A program made the translations under genes and the position numbers. Shown here piece after piece: positions 22,812 to 34,099 of a stretch of 64,000 nt of DNA (position 1 is its first letter; each line of letters starts with the position of its first letter). The stretch comes from Paraescarpia echinospica. Its lineage: Eukaryota; Annelida; Polychaeta; Sabellida; Siboglinidae. The notes beneath the pieces were generated by a model. The model did no database searches, had not been told where the DNA came from, and worked only from the letters and a program-made list of their open reading frames with translations. The DNA is taken from positions 30,654,459 through 30,718,458 of the forward strand of contig CM034543.1 of NCBI GenBank assembly GCA_020002185.1. The letters are read 5' to 3'.

Positions 22812-23800
22812 TTAAGGCCATCTCTTAATCAAAGGTATACACAGTTTTTCCTGGCCCCTGCTGCTCAATGACTGGAGACGGAAGTTGGCGGACAACATTG
22901 CATGACTCCAGCCAAGCGATGTCGTGTTTTTTTGGCCATCTGTACCGTTGGTTCCCACATAACCGACAGAACATGAATAAACCCATCTTACACTTGGGGA
23001 ACTCAGCACAGTATTTTCCATGCAGCCGAGTCATTGTCTCTGAATGTCTTGACTTTGCCTGACAGTCTCTGTCCTAGTGATTTGTGAATGTTTCTTGTGT
23101 AGTTAGTCAAGTTCTCCATTCCACGAGTCAGCTTTTTTGGGATGCCGAGAACACCATGAGCCATTGCACGCATTCTGTACTTCTTTATGCGGAATTGCAT
23201 CTATTTGGTAATCATTTGCTTTTCTTTATATGACTTGGATCTTCTGTACCTCTCCTTCATGCCTGACATCACAGCTGTTGAAAAGGTCAATTGCTTGCGC
23301 GTCCTTTGGAGTAAGTTTGCTCTTGCTGTTTCGCAGCAAACGGTTAATATGTCTTGTTGGTGTCGACTTGCCCAGATGTGATGATTTAAGGCGCTATAAT
23401 CTTTTTCTGTATTTTTCTGCTCTACGGTTTGATTTCTCCATTTATTTCTCCAGTTTCTTCATTCTCCTGTACAATGTGCTTCTGTCCCGACGCACTCGTT
23501 GACGACCACGTTGCTTCTGTAGTGATTCGTTCTAACGTGTTTGTTGCATCTGCATTAGCACCACTGTCATCTTGTTCTGGTGATGTTGTTGGGGTGTTTT
23601 GCTGAAGTAAACATAGTTGTTGCTGGTGAGCCTTTTTTGCTCGAGAACGCTCAGCTGACTTTCGCCACCTTTGTCTCTGCTGCCTCACATCCCTGTTGCT
23701 TACCTCAATTTGTTTCTGTCTCTGATGCCAATGGTATCTATCCTTTTCTTTAAAATCTTCATATATCTCAGTATTTGACTTAATCCTGTGGATATACACA
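22812..23800 (-). pseudogene. Degraded mobile-element ORF, unclassified
   Basis: Minus-strand frames run in order. The first is a basic, Gln/Arg-rich region with RQQRQRWRKSAERSRAKKA (23799-23422). The next is YTRNIHKSLGQRLSGKVKTF (23200-23003). The last is CRLCGNQRYRWPKKHDIAWL ending in VVRQLPSPV (23034-22812). I recognise this layout from long repetitive proteins of animal genomes (basic N-terminus, RWP...DI-W C-terminus) but cannot name the class. Two frame changes mark it as decayed. Confidence 0.4.
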
Positions 23801-25330
23801 TTTCTTTTTACCAGTTCTTTTTATTTGGTGTGATCCATTGTTTAATATCTAGAATACATGCAAAACTTTAAATCAATATGTGGTTCTTGCAGAACAATAT
23901 ATTTTGCTGGTGATAATGCTTTATTAATTGGCATTATTTGGGCTTGAGGAGATGAGAAAGCAACCCACACTCTGGTGTCTTGGAGTGCCCCTCCAAGACA
24001 TCCACTTCCAATAAAATGGCCATGAAATGAATGACATTGGATTGGGCACGCAATAGATGTTATGATGTTTCTTCATATAAGAACATATTTAAATGTACAT
24101 ATGCCCCAATCACTAACAAGAAATTAAATAATTGTACTATTCATTAACTCCATGACACAACAGTCACTCCATGACATGTCCATTTGTTATGAAGTGACTG
24201 TCATGGAGTGACACATTCAAGTATTCCACTTCAAAACATGCAGCTAAATGTGTCTGTTATCAGCCATATCACAGAATAGTCAAGTGATTTAATTACTCTT
24301 TTTATGAATGGTAATGTCAGGCAGATAGGTTTACTGGGAAGTGGGAAGTGGATGTCACTGAGGTGACAACGAATTAACACATGCATTGGTATTCTAGCAC
24401 ATTATATCGGATAGTTCAAACAGTTTTTATTGCACACAATCTTACCATGTTTCACTGCCAGCAGTATGTGTTTGGGAAAAGGGAGCACCATCAGTCTGTT
24501 TCAACAACACTCAGAAACCCGTTGCAAAGGTCAATAGTAGTACAATGTCATGGAGTGACACAAGTCAGTGGGACAATGTTACTTTTAGCTGTAACAAGTA
24601 AAAGACAAATATATTTGTTTCAACAGTTGTTTTGTTATTAAAGTAAATACATTGATTACTGGAACAGGGCACATTTGAATCAATTCTGCATCTTCAAATT
24701 ATCTAAATAAACATTGACCAAGTTGAGAACTTGTACTGGGACATAGTAACTTTGCGTCATGGAGTGACATTTGACATTTCAGTCTACATCTGTTGGTATA
24801 CCAGAAGTGATAAATATTTTAGTATGATATATTCATAACTTTTAAGGAGGGCTATGTTCAAAACATTACTTGTAAATATAATTTTTCAATGAACAGGACC
24901 TCTTGCAATGTGTGTACACAAAAAGTCACTAAAAATATGGAAACCCTCGTAAGACAGTTGCAATGTTTTCAGAATAATTCTACATCACATGCTCTGGCCG
25001 AGTAAACGCACCGCGGACCACAATGGATTTGTAGAATTTGTATAAAAGTTGTTTAGCCTATTTATTTATATTACAATTTTTTTATTTAAAACTGACACAT
25101 AAATTCAAAAAAATAACTGCTCGTAAAATTCCCGTCAATGTTGTTTGCAGTCCACCATTTCTTTGAATACAAAACAAGATTAATATTATTATGCACATTT
25201 TATGGCGCTTCCACGCAGAGTGGTGACGGTGTGACAAACGCACGCGCACAAAACGTACAAATCACTCATACGCTTAATTAATATAAATTTAACAAGATTT
25301 AATAAGATTGCCATCGAGAAAATTAACTCT
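23800..25330. other. No gene, scattered GTCATGGAGTGACA motifs
   Basis: The motif or its complement occurs near 24150, 24165, 24195, 24545 and 24760. No protein-coding region is supported. Confidence 0.5.
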
Positions 25331-27050
25331 AGATGGTAGGTGAACAAGGAAGCCTTTTGGCTTATCGAGAGTCCAATACTTTTTATCTACGTGTATCCCG
25401 CCCTTTTAAGGTATTTGTCGATTTTATTTTTAAACATATTCACGTTACTAGCACCAACACAATCAGGAGATAATCTGTTCTATTCATTTACAATCCTTTG
25501 TGAGAATGAGAACTTTCTTATATCTAATCTACACCGCTCCTTTACTAATGTAACGTCATGTCCTCTGGTCCTTCTATCTTTCTCAACTGAGAAAAAAATA
25601 TTTCTATCAACATTTTCATAACCATTCAATATGTTAATCACTTCTATCTGATCTCCTCTCAAGCTCCTGGTATCTAGTGTTGTTAAACCACATTTTTAAG
25701 GCGTATTTCGTAACTAAGATCCCTCAGTTTTGGTATTATTTTAGTTGCTCTCCTCTGTACTCTTTCTAGCATATATATGTCCTTCCTGCGATATGGCCTC
25801 CACGCTTGAATACAATATTCTAAATGAGGCCTAACTGTTGTTTTGTACAGCGGTATTACAAGCTCTTTTTCCTTATACGTTATGTTTCGCCTAATTAATC
25901 CAAGGATTTGATGTCCCTTTGAAGCGGAAATACCGCACTGTTCTTAAACCTTCATATCAGCACTAATGGTTAACCCTAAGTCCTTTTCTTTTACAGTAGT
26001 ACTTTGTATATTGTACATCTTCGTTCCCATGTCCGGTGTGGAGGCATTTCCCAAAATTGAACAACATTTGCCATTTTTAGACCATCTGTCAGGATCATCT
26101 TGTAAATGCTGTCTATCTTCATCACGTTTAATTCTTCTAAACAATTTTGTATCATCCGCAAATGTCAACACCTTGCTTGTTATATCATCGTCCAAATTGT
26201 TGATATATATTAAGAATAATATAGGTCCCAGTACTGATCCCTGTGTAGTAGATGATATCTACTGGTGATCCCTCGTCTACCCACTTAGTGATATCTTCCA
26301 CAAAACATAACATATTTGTTAAGCACGACCTCGGTTTTAGAAACCCATGTTGATATTGGTTTAACAAGTTATGTTTAACAAGAAAATCCACCATGTGATC
26401 TTTAATTAGTCTTTCTAATAATTTGCAATTCGCTGACGTTAAACTCACTGGTCTGTAGTTCTCTGACTTGTTTCTGGAACCTTTTTTAAATAACGGTATA
26501 ATGTTTGCTTCTTTCCATTTTAAAGGAACCACTCCCTCTTCTAATGACAAGTTGAAAACTGTTGCAAGTGGTATGCTAATTTGTTCTACAATTTCCAATA
26601 GTATTTTGGGCGGAATCCCATCCACCCCAGGTGATTTAGTATCCTTCATAGCCCTAATTTTCTTAGCTACCATTTCCGGGGTTACAATTAATCTAAATAA
26701 TCTGATTCTGCCACTTTGAACTTAGCCTCTGGTACTAGCAGTGAACTTAATATCTTCCCTGGTAAACACTGAACTAAAATACTCATTTAGGTCTTCTGCC
26801 GTTAAGAATCCCTCTGATATTATATTTCCAGCACTTTCTTCTAGAGGACCGACCTTATCCTGAACTTCCTGTTTGTTCCGAACATGTGCCAAAAAACTCT
26901 TGCTGTCTTGTTTTACATTACAAGCTAATTTTTGTTCGTAGCTTCTCTTCGAATTTCAGTTGTAGCTTGGCTTAGTGCTTCTTTATAAATGTTGTAGTCT
27001 TCGTCATTTCCAGTACTCTATGTGACTTCCACATCGTTTGTTTGTACTTA
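25330..27050 (-). mobile_element. LINE (non-LTR retrotransposon) reverse transcriptase remnant
   Basis: Minus-strand protein fragments run in order. First comes KSPGVDGIPPKILLEIVEQI, then PLFKKGSRNKSENYRPVSLT and HGFLKPRSCLTNML (26673-26260). Next comes QGSVLGPILFLIYINN in another frame (about 26245-26190), then LTFADDTKLFRRI and LGLTISADMK (26195-25944). Last come YCIQAWRPYRRKDIYMLERV and a C-terminal segment ending NMFKNKIDKYL (to about 25420). The order and motifs are those of Jockey/CR1-group LINEs. The block between VDI and QGSVLGP, which normally holds the first catalytic Asp, is deleted. Several frameshifts are present. Confidence 0.85.
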
Positions 27051-27580
27051 ATTTTTCTAATGGGTTCTTTCCATAAGTATTTCTTTCTGGACCGTTTCCC
27101 TTGTTTTTTCAAGGGAACAAATTTATCGACGATACACTCTATTTCACTCTTTAAGATATTCCAGCATTATGTTGCTGACTTATTTTTAAGTGTGTTGTTC
27201 CAGTCTATCTTTGCTAAATATTTCCTCATTTCCTTATATCTTCCTTTGTGAAAATTTCTCCTGAACTACTTTTTATTATTTCTTTCTGATGGTAAACTAT
27301 CTTATACAGGATGTTGTGTCAAGCATGTAACATTACATATCGCATATAATGCAATCTATTGATTTACTTACATCTCTTCAACTCTTCCAAATTTCTGTAA
27401 AAATGTAGCATTCGTGAAGAGAAACGACAGCAAAACAGCCAATTTGATAGCGTCACGCGGTATCCGTCACGCATGCGCAGTTATAACCTAAATGGTTGAT
27501 TGACGGCTACGGTGAAAAATGGGTCAAAGTGGGCGCGGCGATGGATATACTGTATGGGAAAACAGAATGTAGATGTTCCA

Positions 27581-27735
27581 GCTTGTGTCACATGACCTAA
27601 CACATGACGTAGGTCATGTGACAAGACCCGTAAATAAATTCAGTCTACTCCGAAATTATACAGATGAAAAACAAACAGTTTCTTGAGAGGTAATTGAATA
27701 ACAAAGAAACCGGATCATCTGTACATTTAAGGATC
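27581..27735 (-). repeat. Right copy of an inverted repeat (partner 22101-22273)
   Basis: Contains gcttgtgtcacatgacc, tcatgtgac, aaattcag, ccgaaattata, tttcttgaga and aaagaaaccgg, mirroring the left copy. The Penelope-like element begins directly after it. Confidence 0.75.
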
Positions 27736-27739
27736 ATTC

Positions 27740-30170
27740 GACAACATGAACAAAAAGTTGTGAAAACGCTACGGGGGCTGGAGAAAGTGACTAAGAAGGT
27801 AGCTTGCTGAAAGAACCACCGCCATTTCGATACACGCTATCTCCATGACAACGTAATTCCAAAGAGCCTGCAGCTAAGGTCGACGGCGAAGGGAATAAAA
27901 GCGTCAACTAACCTGAGAAAAGCAGATAAGAAATTGTTAAACATTAGAATACCTCAGTGCCATTTCACGGTGGATAATTTACAGGACGAGAAGGAGTCAT
28001 TAGAAACGAATCTGCGTACGAAACTAACAGAAACGGAAATGGAGAAAGTAACAGAGTTCATTGAGCATGCGCTCGACTCCACTTTCCGTTAAATGCGGGA
28101 AAGACAACAACGGAAGTATGATCATTATTGTTACAAAACAAGTTTGCCAGAGTGCGGACAGTCTGCAACACGATGACCCGGATAACATCACAGAGAAGAG
28201 GGTCATTAACCTGACGGATAGACAGTTAGACAGGGGCGAAGTCAGTCTGTTGAAGAAAGGGTTAAATTGTGCGGTTACCCCACATAGCTCCCGTTGACGA
28301 TCTGAGCACGACAACAGAAATGGCATGTAAGAACATCAACAAAAAACACAGGGCCGACGGGTTGAGAAGTGATGTAGCCAAAGCCGTGATAAAGCACAGA
28401 TCCAAGCTGAACAGATCGAATACATCACTGGAAGAGAGGAAAGCACTTCAAACCTCGAGGAGGGACAGGACGATCAAAATTCTACCAGCTGACAAGAGTA
28501 GGGCAACAGCGATTATGAAGGCCACAGAATACGATGCAAACATAGCAGGTCTACTAGCAGATGTCACAACCTATGAGAAATTTAAAAGGGATCCCACCAG
28601 AGTGTACAAAAGTAAACTAGTCAACACCATGAAAGAGTGGAAAAGGACCAAGACTATATCGGATCCCTTATACCAGGATATACCCTACATCAGAAACAGT
28701 GCCGAAATTATATGGATTGCCTAAGATCCACAAGGACGACGTACCAATAAGACCTATCGTTTCAAGTATATGCAGTATAACGTACAAGATAGGAAAGTAC
28801 TTAGCCACCTTTCTGAGCCCACTGGTTGGAACAACTGAACACTTTTTTGAAAAACAGCGCACAATTTGTAAAGCAAATCGAAGAGTTGAAAATTCCACCA
28901 GGGAGGAAAATAGTATCAATCGATGTGACAGCCCTGTTCACTAGTCTCCCAGTGACAGAGGCAGTATCAGTAATCAAGGACCAACTAAACCAGGACACAA
29001 CACTGAAAGACAGATGTGAACTAACAGTAGACCAGATCACCACACTGTTAGAAATATGTCTAAACACCACATATTTCAGTTATAATGGAGTGTTCTACAA
29101 GCAGAAGAAGGGAGCGGCCATGGGTTCACCGGTGTCCCCGGTAGTGGCGAACCTGTACATGGAACATTTTCAAGAAAGAGCCACCAGGGAAGCACCTCAT
29201 CCTCCAAACATCTTGTTGAGATACGTGGATGACATATTCACAGTGCTACAAGGGAGTGAAGTAGAACAGTTCACACACCATCTGAATTCAATAGACGATA
29301 ACATCAAGTTCACAGTAGAACCAGAACATGACAACATGCTAGCGTTTCTAGACATACATATACATATATATGTCTGAAGGACGATGGATCAACCAAGGTT
29401 AAGGTGTATCGGAAGGTAACACACACAGACCAGTATTTGAACTGGGATTCAAACCACCCATTAGAACACAAACGATCAGTGGTGAGAACACTCTTCCAAA
29501 GGGCAGAAAGTTTGGTAACTGAAGAGGAGGATAACACCAAATAGGTGGAGCACATCAAGGGAACGAACGGTTACAAACCTTCGATGTTTAAACCACACAA
29601 CCAAGGAGAAACAAGGAGAATGTCAACACCAAAGAAACCAACAGAAGACAACATGTCATAGGTCTACCCTATATTAGCAAGGTGTCTATACAATTGGCAA
29701 GGATTCACAGTATACGGTATACCAGTGTACCACAAACATATCAACACCCTGAGGTCCCTGCTGGTACTCCCCAAACGACAAAACAGACAAGGCACCACAG
29801 TGTGGGGCGGTATATGACATACAATGCCCAGAATGCAACCAACACTACATAGGAGAAACAGCGAGGGCACTGGGTACACGATTTAAAGAACATCTATCGT
29901 GACGCCAACCCCTATCAGCGATAGGCGAACACAAATTGAACACAGGCCACCAGTGTTCGATGAAAGATGTAAAAATCTTAGACCTTGAGGAGAACTGGCA
30001 GAGGAGAAAGATCAAGGAGGCGATTAACATCTACAGGGGGAAGCCTTCACTGAACAGAGACGTCGGCCAGGAGTTCCCGCCAGTCATGCTCCGGAGGGCG
30101 CTTCGTGCTACCGCTTCACGTACAGTTGGCGCCCCATTGCTTGATGCTTGATGTAATAATCCCTTTACAG
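27740..30170 (+). mobile_element. Penelope-like retroelement with GIY-YIG endonuclease, decayed
   Basis: The N-terminal region includes KVVKTLRGLEKVTKKVA and NVIPKSLQLRSTAKGIKA (27740-28100). RT core fragments follow: TIKILPADKSRATAIM (28470-28530), KLYGLPKIHKDDVPIRPIVS (28700-28765), VSIDVTALFTSLPVTEA (28915-28965), KKGAAMGSPVSPVVANLYME (29100-29165), LLRYVDDIF (29215-29240) and AFLDIH (29340-29360). The C-terminal endonuclease has CPECNQHYIGETARALGTRF then KEHL, and later IGEHKLNTGHQC (29800-30000). This is the RT plus GIY-YIG arrangement specific to Penelope elements. Frameshifts at about 28090, 28720, 28820 and 29378 and several stops make it inactive. Confidence 0.9.
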
Positions 30171-30249
30171 CTGTTCACAGCTAAACTGGGATTTGTGCGG
30201 CGCGTAACGTCAGGGCAGTCGAACAAAAAGGGAAAAAATCGTGTAGAAG

Positions 30250-30795
30250 GATGTTCCAAATAAAGTAAGAAAAACAATGAAAAACAAACAAAAGCGCGAA
30301 TAAAAACAAGTGGTGCACTATATACATAAGTTTATGATGGCATGGTGTGTAGAACAGCAGATGGTGGTAATCTGTTCCATATGGCTATACTCTCTGGGGT
30401 AGAATGCATATTTAGATGCATTGACGGTTGGAATTATTGTGTTGGTATATTTAAGTGGATGGTCGATTCTGTTGGAGATATGCGTGGCGTGTTGGAAACA
30501 TGACGGAGGGCTGATGTTGACCATGTGGTAGTGGATTTTGTAAAACATTGATGCTTGTTGAATTAGGCGACGTGTGTGGAGCGAGTCCCAGTTGAGTTTG
30601 TTTATGAGTGGTTTAATATGTGTTTCTTTTCGGTAGTCGGAGAAGATGAATCTTGCAGCATTTCTTTGGATTTGTTCTATGAGGTTAATTTATGTTGCTT
30701 TGTTGGGATTCCCGACTTCACTGGCATATTCTATTTGTGTTTGGACAAGGGTTTGGTAAGCTTTTTCGCATTTTTAGTGCCACCTATCGGACGAT
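30250..30795 (-). mobile_element. LINE 3' end, 5'-truncated
   Basis: The minus strand reads KAYQTLVQTQIEYASEVGNP, then IEQIQRNAARFIFSDYRKET, then LNWDSLHTRRLIQQASMFYK, then FYPREYSHMEQ (30790-30318). This is the C-terminal region typical of CR1/L2-type LINE proteins, which follows the RT. An in-frame stop and loss of everything upstream show a dead-on-arrival 5'-truncated copy. Confidence 0.75.
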
Positions 30796-30802
30796 AGGTG
30801 GC
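30779..30802. repeat. Perfect 11-bp palindrome with 2-nt loop
   Basis: GCCACCTATCG-GA-CGATAGGTGGC lies at the truncated end of the LINE fragment. Confidence 0.9.
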
Positions 30803-30809
30803 GCTAACT

Positions 30810-31640
30810 TTACAACTGACGTCAGAGATTCGCGTGTACCTTCTTCCATCTTATAAAATGTATTATGCATCTTGAGATTGATGGAAGGGGAAGAACTTCA
30901 AGAAGAAAACGTACCAGGCGATGACATTTATCTTCGTAAATCGTTAATTAAAAATTATGATATAATGTCTTACGAGGTGAGAAAACGGACGAAATAGAAT
31001 GGAGTCAATACTCGAATTTCGCAACGCGCGAACTTTGTTATTTATGATGGCCTTTGACTTGAGTCTGACTTTGTCGCTTTGACGTTTGAGTTTGAGTTGA
31101 CTTCCAGAGTCAAATGAACAATATGAGTATGATATGTGATATATATGATATTATGTTTTTATTATACATATGTGTATCACCTACCGCTTTTAAATACCAT
31201 GTAATTAGATTTATTAGAAAATTAATATAAACAACAAATTGTAAGCGTTTCACTTAGGCTTAGCCTTAGCAACTTTTGACTTTTTTGTTGTTGTAACTTT
31301 GTTTGCATTGTATTGATGAAGTAACAAAGAGCTAGTGATTTAGAATATTGATTTTTTTGTAACGATTTGATCTGATTTCTTTGCAAAACGGTTTATAATT
31401 ATTCCATTAACTATGACCAATGTATGCAACACCACTATATACTCATGAGTGGAAAATTCGTGCCAGGCCCAAAATCGAGTCACTGAACTCTAGTGTTCTA
31501 ATGCTCTTAGTCTATTTTAACACACTGCCTGATATCGCACTGATTCACATGACACACAGACAGTAGACACTTTTTATGCGGGCATCTTTTATGACATTTT
31601 TAGTTTGCAAAATTTGCTGCTCTATTTTCGTAAGTAATTC
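30810..31640. other. No gene recognised
   Basis: AT-rich, with no protein similarity seen. Confidence 0.5.
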
Positions 31641-31689
31641 ATTTTGATCAGGGTTTTGCTAAAACGTCAAAAAACGATTGGACACACAA

Positions 31690-31935
31690 TTTCTGACCCC
31701 ACATGTATACGGTCGCACACACACGTACACGCACGCACGCACTCACGCACGCACACAAACACATATTATGTAAAACTTGTTTGTCATAAATGATTGGAAA
31801 CAAATGTGATGTGTGTGAGCATAATGGCAGCATTCAGTAATCTTGTACTTCACGTAAAATGGGTATGTTTGTGTGTGTGGTGTGTGGTTTGTGGTGTGTG
31901 GTGTGTGGCGTGTGTATGTAAATGTGGTGTGTATG
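31690..31935. repeat. CA/GT-rich simple sequence
   Basis: CACGCA-rich tract at 31705-31765 and GTGTGG-rich tract at 31868-31935, on either side of the possible first exon of the small gene at 31824. Confidence 0.7.
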
Positions 31936-32611
31936 TAGGTATAACATTTATTTTATCTATTTACATTTGGCCGGTATTGTTTTATTTTTGAAGCCGTAAT
32001 AGAAACGCAACTATGCAATGCTTTTCAGCTTGATATTAATGCAACAAAGACAGAAAAGAACAACATTGCCAGAAAGATAAAGATATGTTTGAAGAGTGAG
32101 CAACCCCCTATGCAACAACACATGTTCTACTTGCAGCTTCAAACACCTTCAGATTACGAGAAACATATCACGGGTGAAGTAGGCACAACTTATCATTTAA
32201 GATTTGAATTGTATAACATGGTCAATTATGTTTGATAAATATTGTATGTGTATACACATACATCTATTTTTCATGCATACATTAATACATACATATGGCC
32301 ATATGAAACATGCACATACAAGAAAAATTAAATTAGAGGCATTTGCTATTTTTAGGAAGATTACAATACATTTGTTTTGCTTGTCTCGTGTCTGATTTGA
32401 TTTCATACAAAAACACGGTTGTCAATTCAAAATAATATAAACATACTGTCACTTGCCCCAACTGTGCCATGACTATAATCCGCACACTTTGTTAATTACC
32501 AGTATACCTACAACAATGGCTATTAATTTATAATAACATTGCTTTCATTTTATTTCAGTTGACAACTTGTTAGACATGGAGGACTTTGACAAACAACGTG
32601 AAGCACGCTGA
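31824..32611 (+). CDS. Candidate small three-exon gene, 78 aa, unknown function
   Basis: The proposed exons are 31824-31862, 32029-32173 and 32559-32611. Start is MAAFSNLVLHVKW, with donor TGG|gtatgt. The middle exon begins after cttttcag and encodes LDINATKTEKNNIARKIKIC and later MFYLQLQTPSDYEKHIT, with donor ACGG|gtgaag. The last exon follows tatttcag and ends MEDFDKQREAR-stop. Phases 0 and 1 join without a stop, giving 79 codons. ATTAAA follows at about 32874. The protein is charged, has no signal peptide or membrane segment, and I do not recognise the family. The clean splice signals and matching phases on two junctions are the evidence. The short first exon is the weakest part. Confidence 0.4.
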
Positions 32612-32879
32612 AGAGAAACCCTAAATGTGACACTTGGAGGGACAATTACCGCGAACATGTGCGCACTCACTGTTGGGAAAGTGTACTTGTGTGACACTTG
32701 TAGGGAAATGTATGAACACAGTTATAACCACTCTGATGATACACTATGTGCATACAGGTGTAACACTTATCGGGACCACAGTTTGCAGAGAATGGTATCT
32801 TGAAGCCACATTTGTGTATTCGAACCAACAACTTAAATAGTGATGCATAATTTTGTACCAATAGAGAAGCCTTAATTAA

Positions 32880-33420
32880 ATAATAGTGATTTTTTTACAG
32901 TTGCCATGATTTAATTAAACAATCATATTCACACTATCTACCGTTCATTTTAAAAGTGGCATTTGCGCGTTATGCTGAAAAGTGACGCATACGAGGCACA
33001 CCTTGCACAATAATTTGAAATCCCATGTAGATGGAGTTGTGCTCATGTTGGGTACACAATTTAGGACTCCCAAACTTTAGCAGTTGTGTTTGTCACCTAT
33101 GTTAGGTTTATTCAAAGTTCATGTTAATTAAATTTAAACATTGTCAAACCATTATATGTCCTGTTATACAATGATATTGACAAAGGCGCCATTTTAATTT
33201 ATATTGAATTCAGATGACTAATGATTTTAGCGAATCCGAAGTTGTAGACTCGGTTATAAAGCTACTCAAATTTTTATCTGCCATTGTGTATATGTTGACG
33301 TAAAGAATAGTTTCGTCGACGTAGGGATGACCGCATCGTGACGTAAATACACAGTAGCGTCGTAATATGACGTGAACGGTTATAAAATCATAACTGCAAC
33401 GCTACATTGGACATGTAGCA
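32880..33420. other. No gene recognised
   Basis: No supported feature. Confidence 0.5.
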
Positions 33421-33605
33421 CACACAATAACGCTCGCAGGCGCGCACGCACGCACACATACATACACACACTCAATCATTCAGTCTCTCACGCACTCACT
33501 CACACAAACTCTCTCTCTCTCTCTCTCTCTCATACACACTCATGCGCGCACACGCACGCGCACACACACTCACTCTCACATACACCATACATGCACACAC
33601 CAGGC
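33420..33605. repeat. Compound CA/CT microsatellite
   Basis: CACGCA-, CTCT- and CACA-rich simple sequence with no coding content. Confidence 0.9.
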
Positions 33606-33767
33606 AACATACCAAGATTCGTAATACATATAACGTATATAATAAATGAAGCATATCACTAAGCATGGCAACATCAGATGAGCTATGGGCATAGATCTTC
33701 CTTAGTATAACACCAGCGCTACATCATGCAGTTGAAAAATCTCATTGAGCACCAGATTCTTACTTAC

Positions 33768-33779
33768 CATGACCTGCAT
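33768..33779 (-). CDS. Candidate first coding exon of the CX3C peptide gene
   Basis: On the minus strand, TTCACC-ATG is followed by three codons and a perfect donor ATG|GTAAGTA. The exon is phase 0, so it would splice in frame to the acceptor at 22076, adding four residues and completing a hydrophobic signal peptide. A TATA box lies about 100 bp upstream. The link across 11.7 kb is inference. Confidence 0.38.
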
Positions 33780-33875
33780 GGTGAATTTAGATCTGACCAT
33801 CGCCGTTCGTGTAGAAAGTATCCGCTTCGAGAAGAAATCGAATAGAACAAGGTATATATATATATATATATCTGC

Positions 33876-33883
33876 TATTTATA
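33876..33883 (-). promoter_or_regulatory. Candidate TATA box for the CX3C peptide gene
   Basis: TATAAATA on the minus strand, 97-104 bp before the candidate ATG at 33779. Initiation about 30 bp downstream would give a 5' UTR of roughly 65-70 nt. Confidence 0.35.
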
Positions 33884-34099
33884 GTGCAATCTGGCCGGTC
33901 TTTGAGATCTTGTATTTACCATGCTCTCCAGAATGTCATAGTGTACCTGTTTTTTGTTGAACGCGATGGTGTGTGGAGTGCCCACAATGACGACGACAGT
34001 TTACTGCAGACATTGATCTTCAGGTCCGAACAACTAACGGTACGAAGTAGCATTGGCAACCAACACGATTGTCGCATTTGTATCTAGTTGAGCATTGTG

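Larger units (their letters stand above)
22101..27735. mobile_element. Possible 5.6-kb element bounded by inverted repeats
   Basis: The inverted copies at its ends, the decayed minus-strand ORF at 22812-23800 and the nested LINE at 25330-27050 fit an old DNA element. Two independent insertions of the same short element in opposite orientation would look the same, so this is tentative. Confidence 0.35.
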
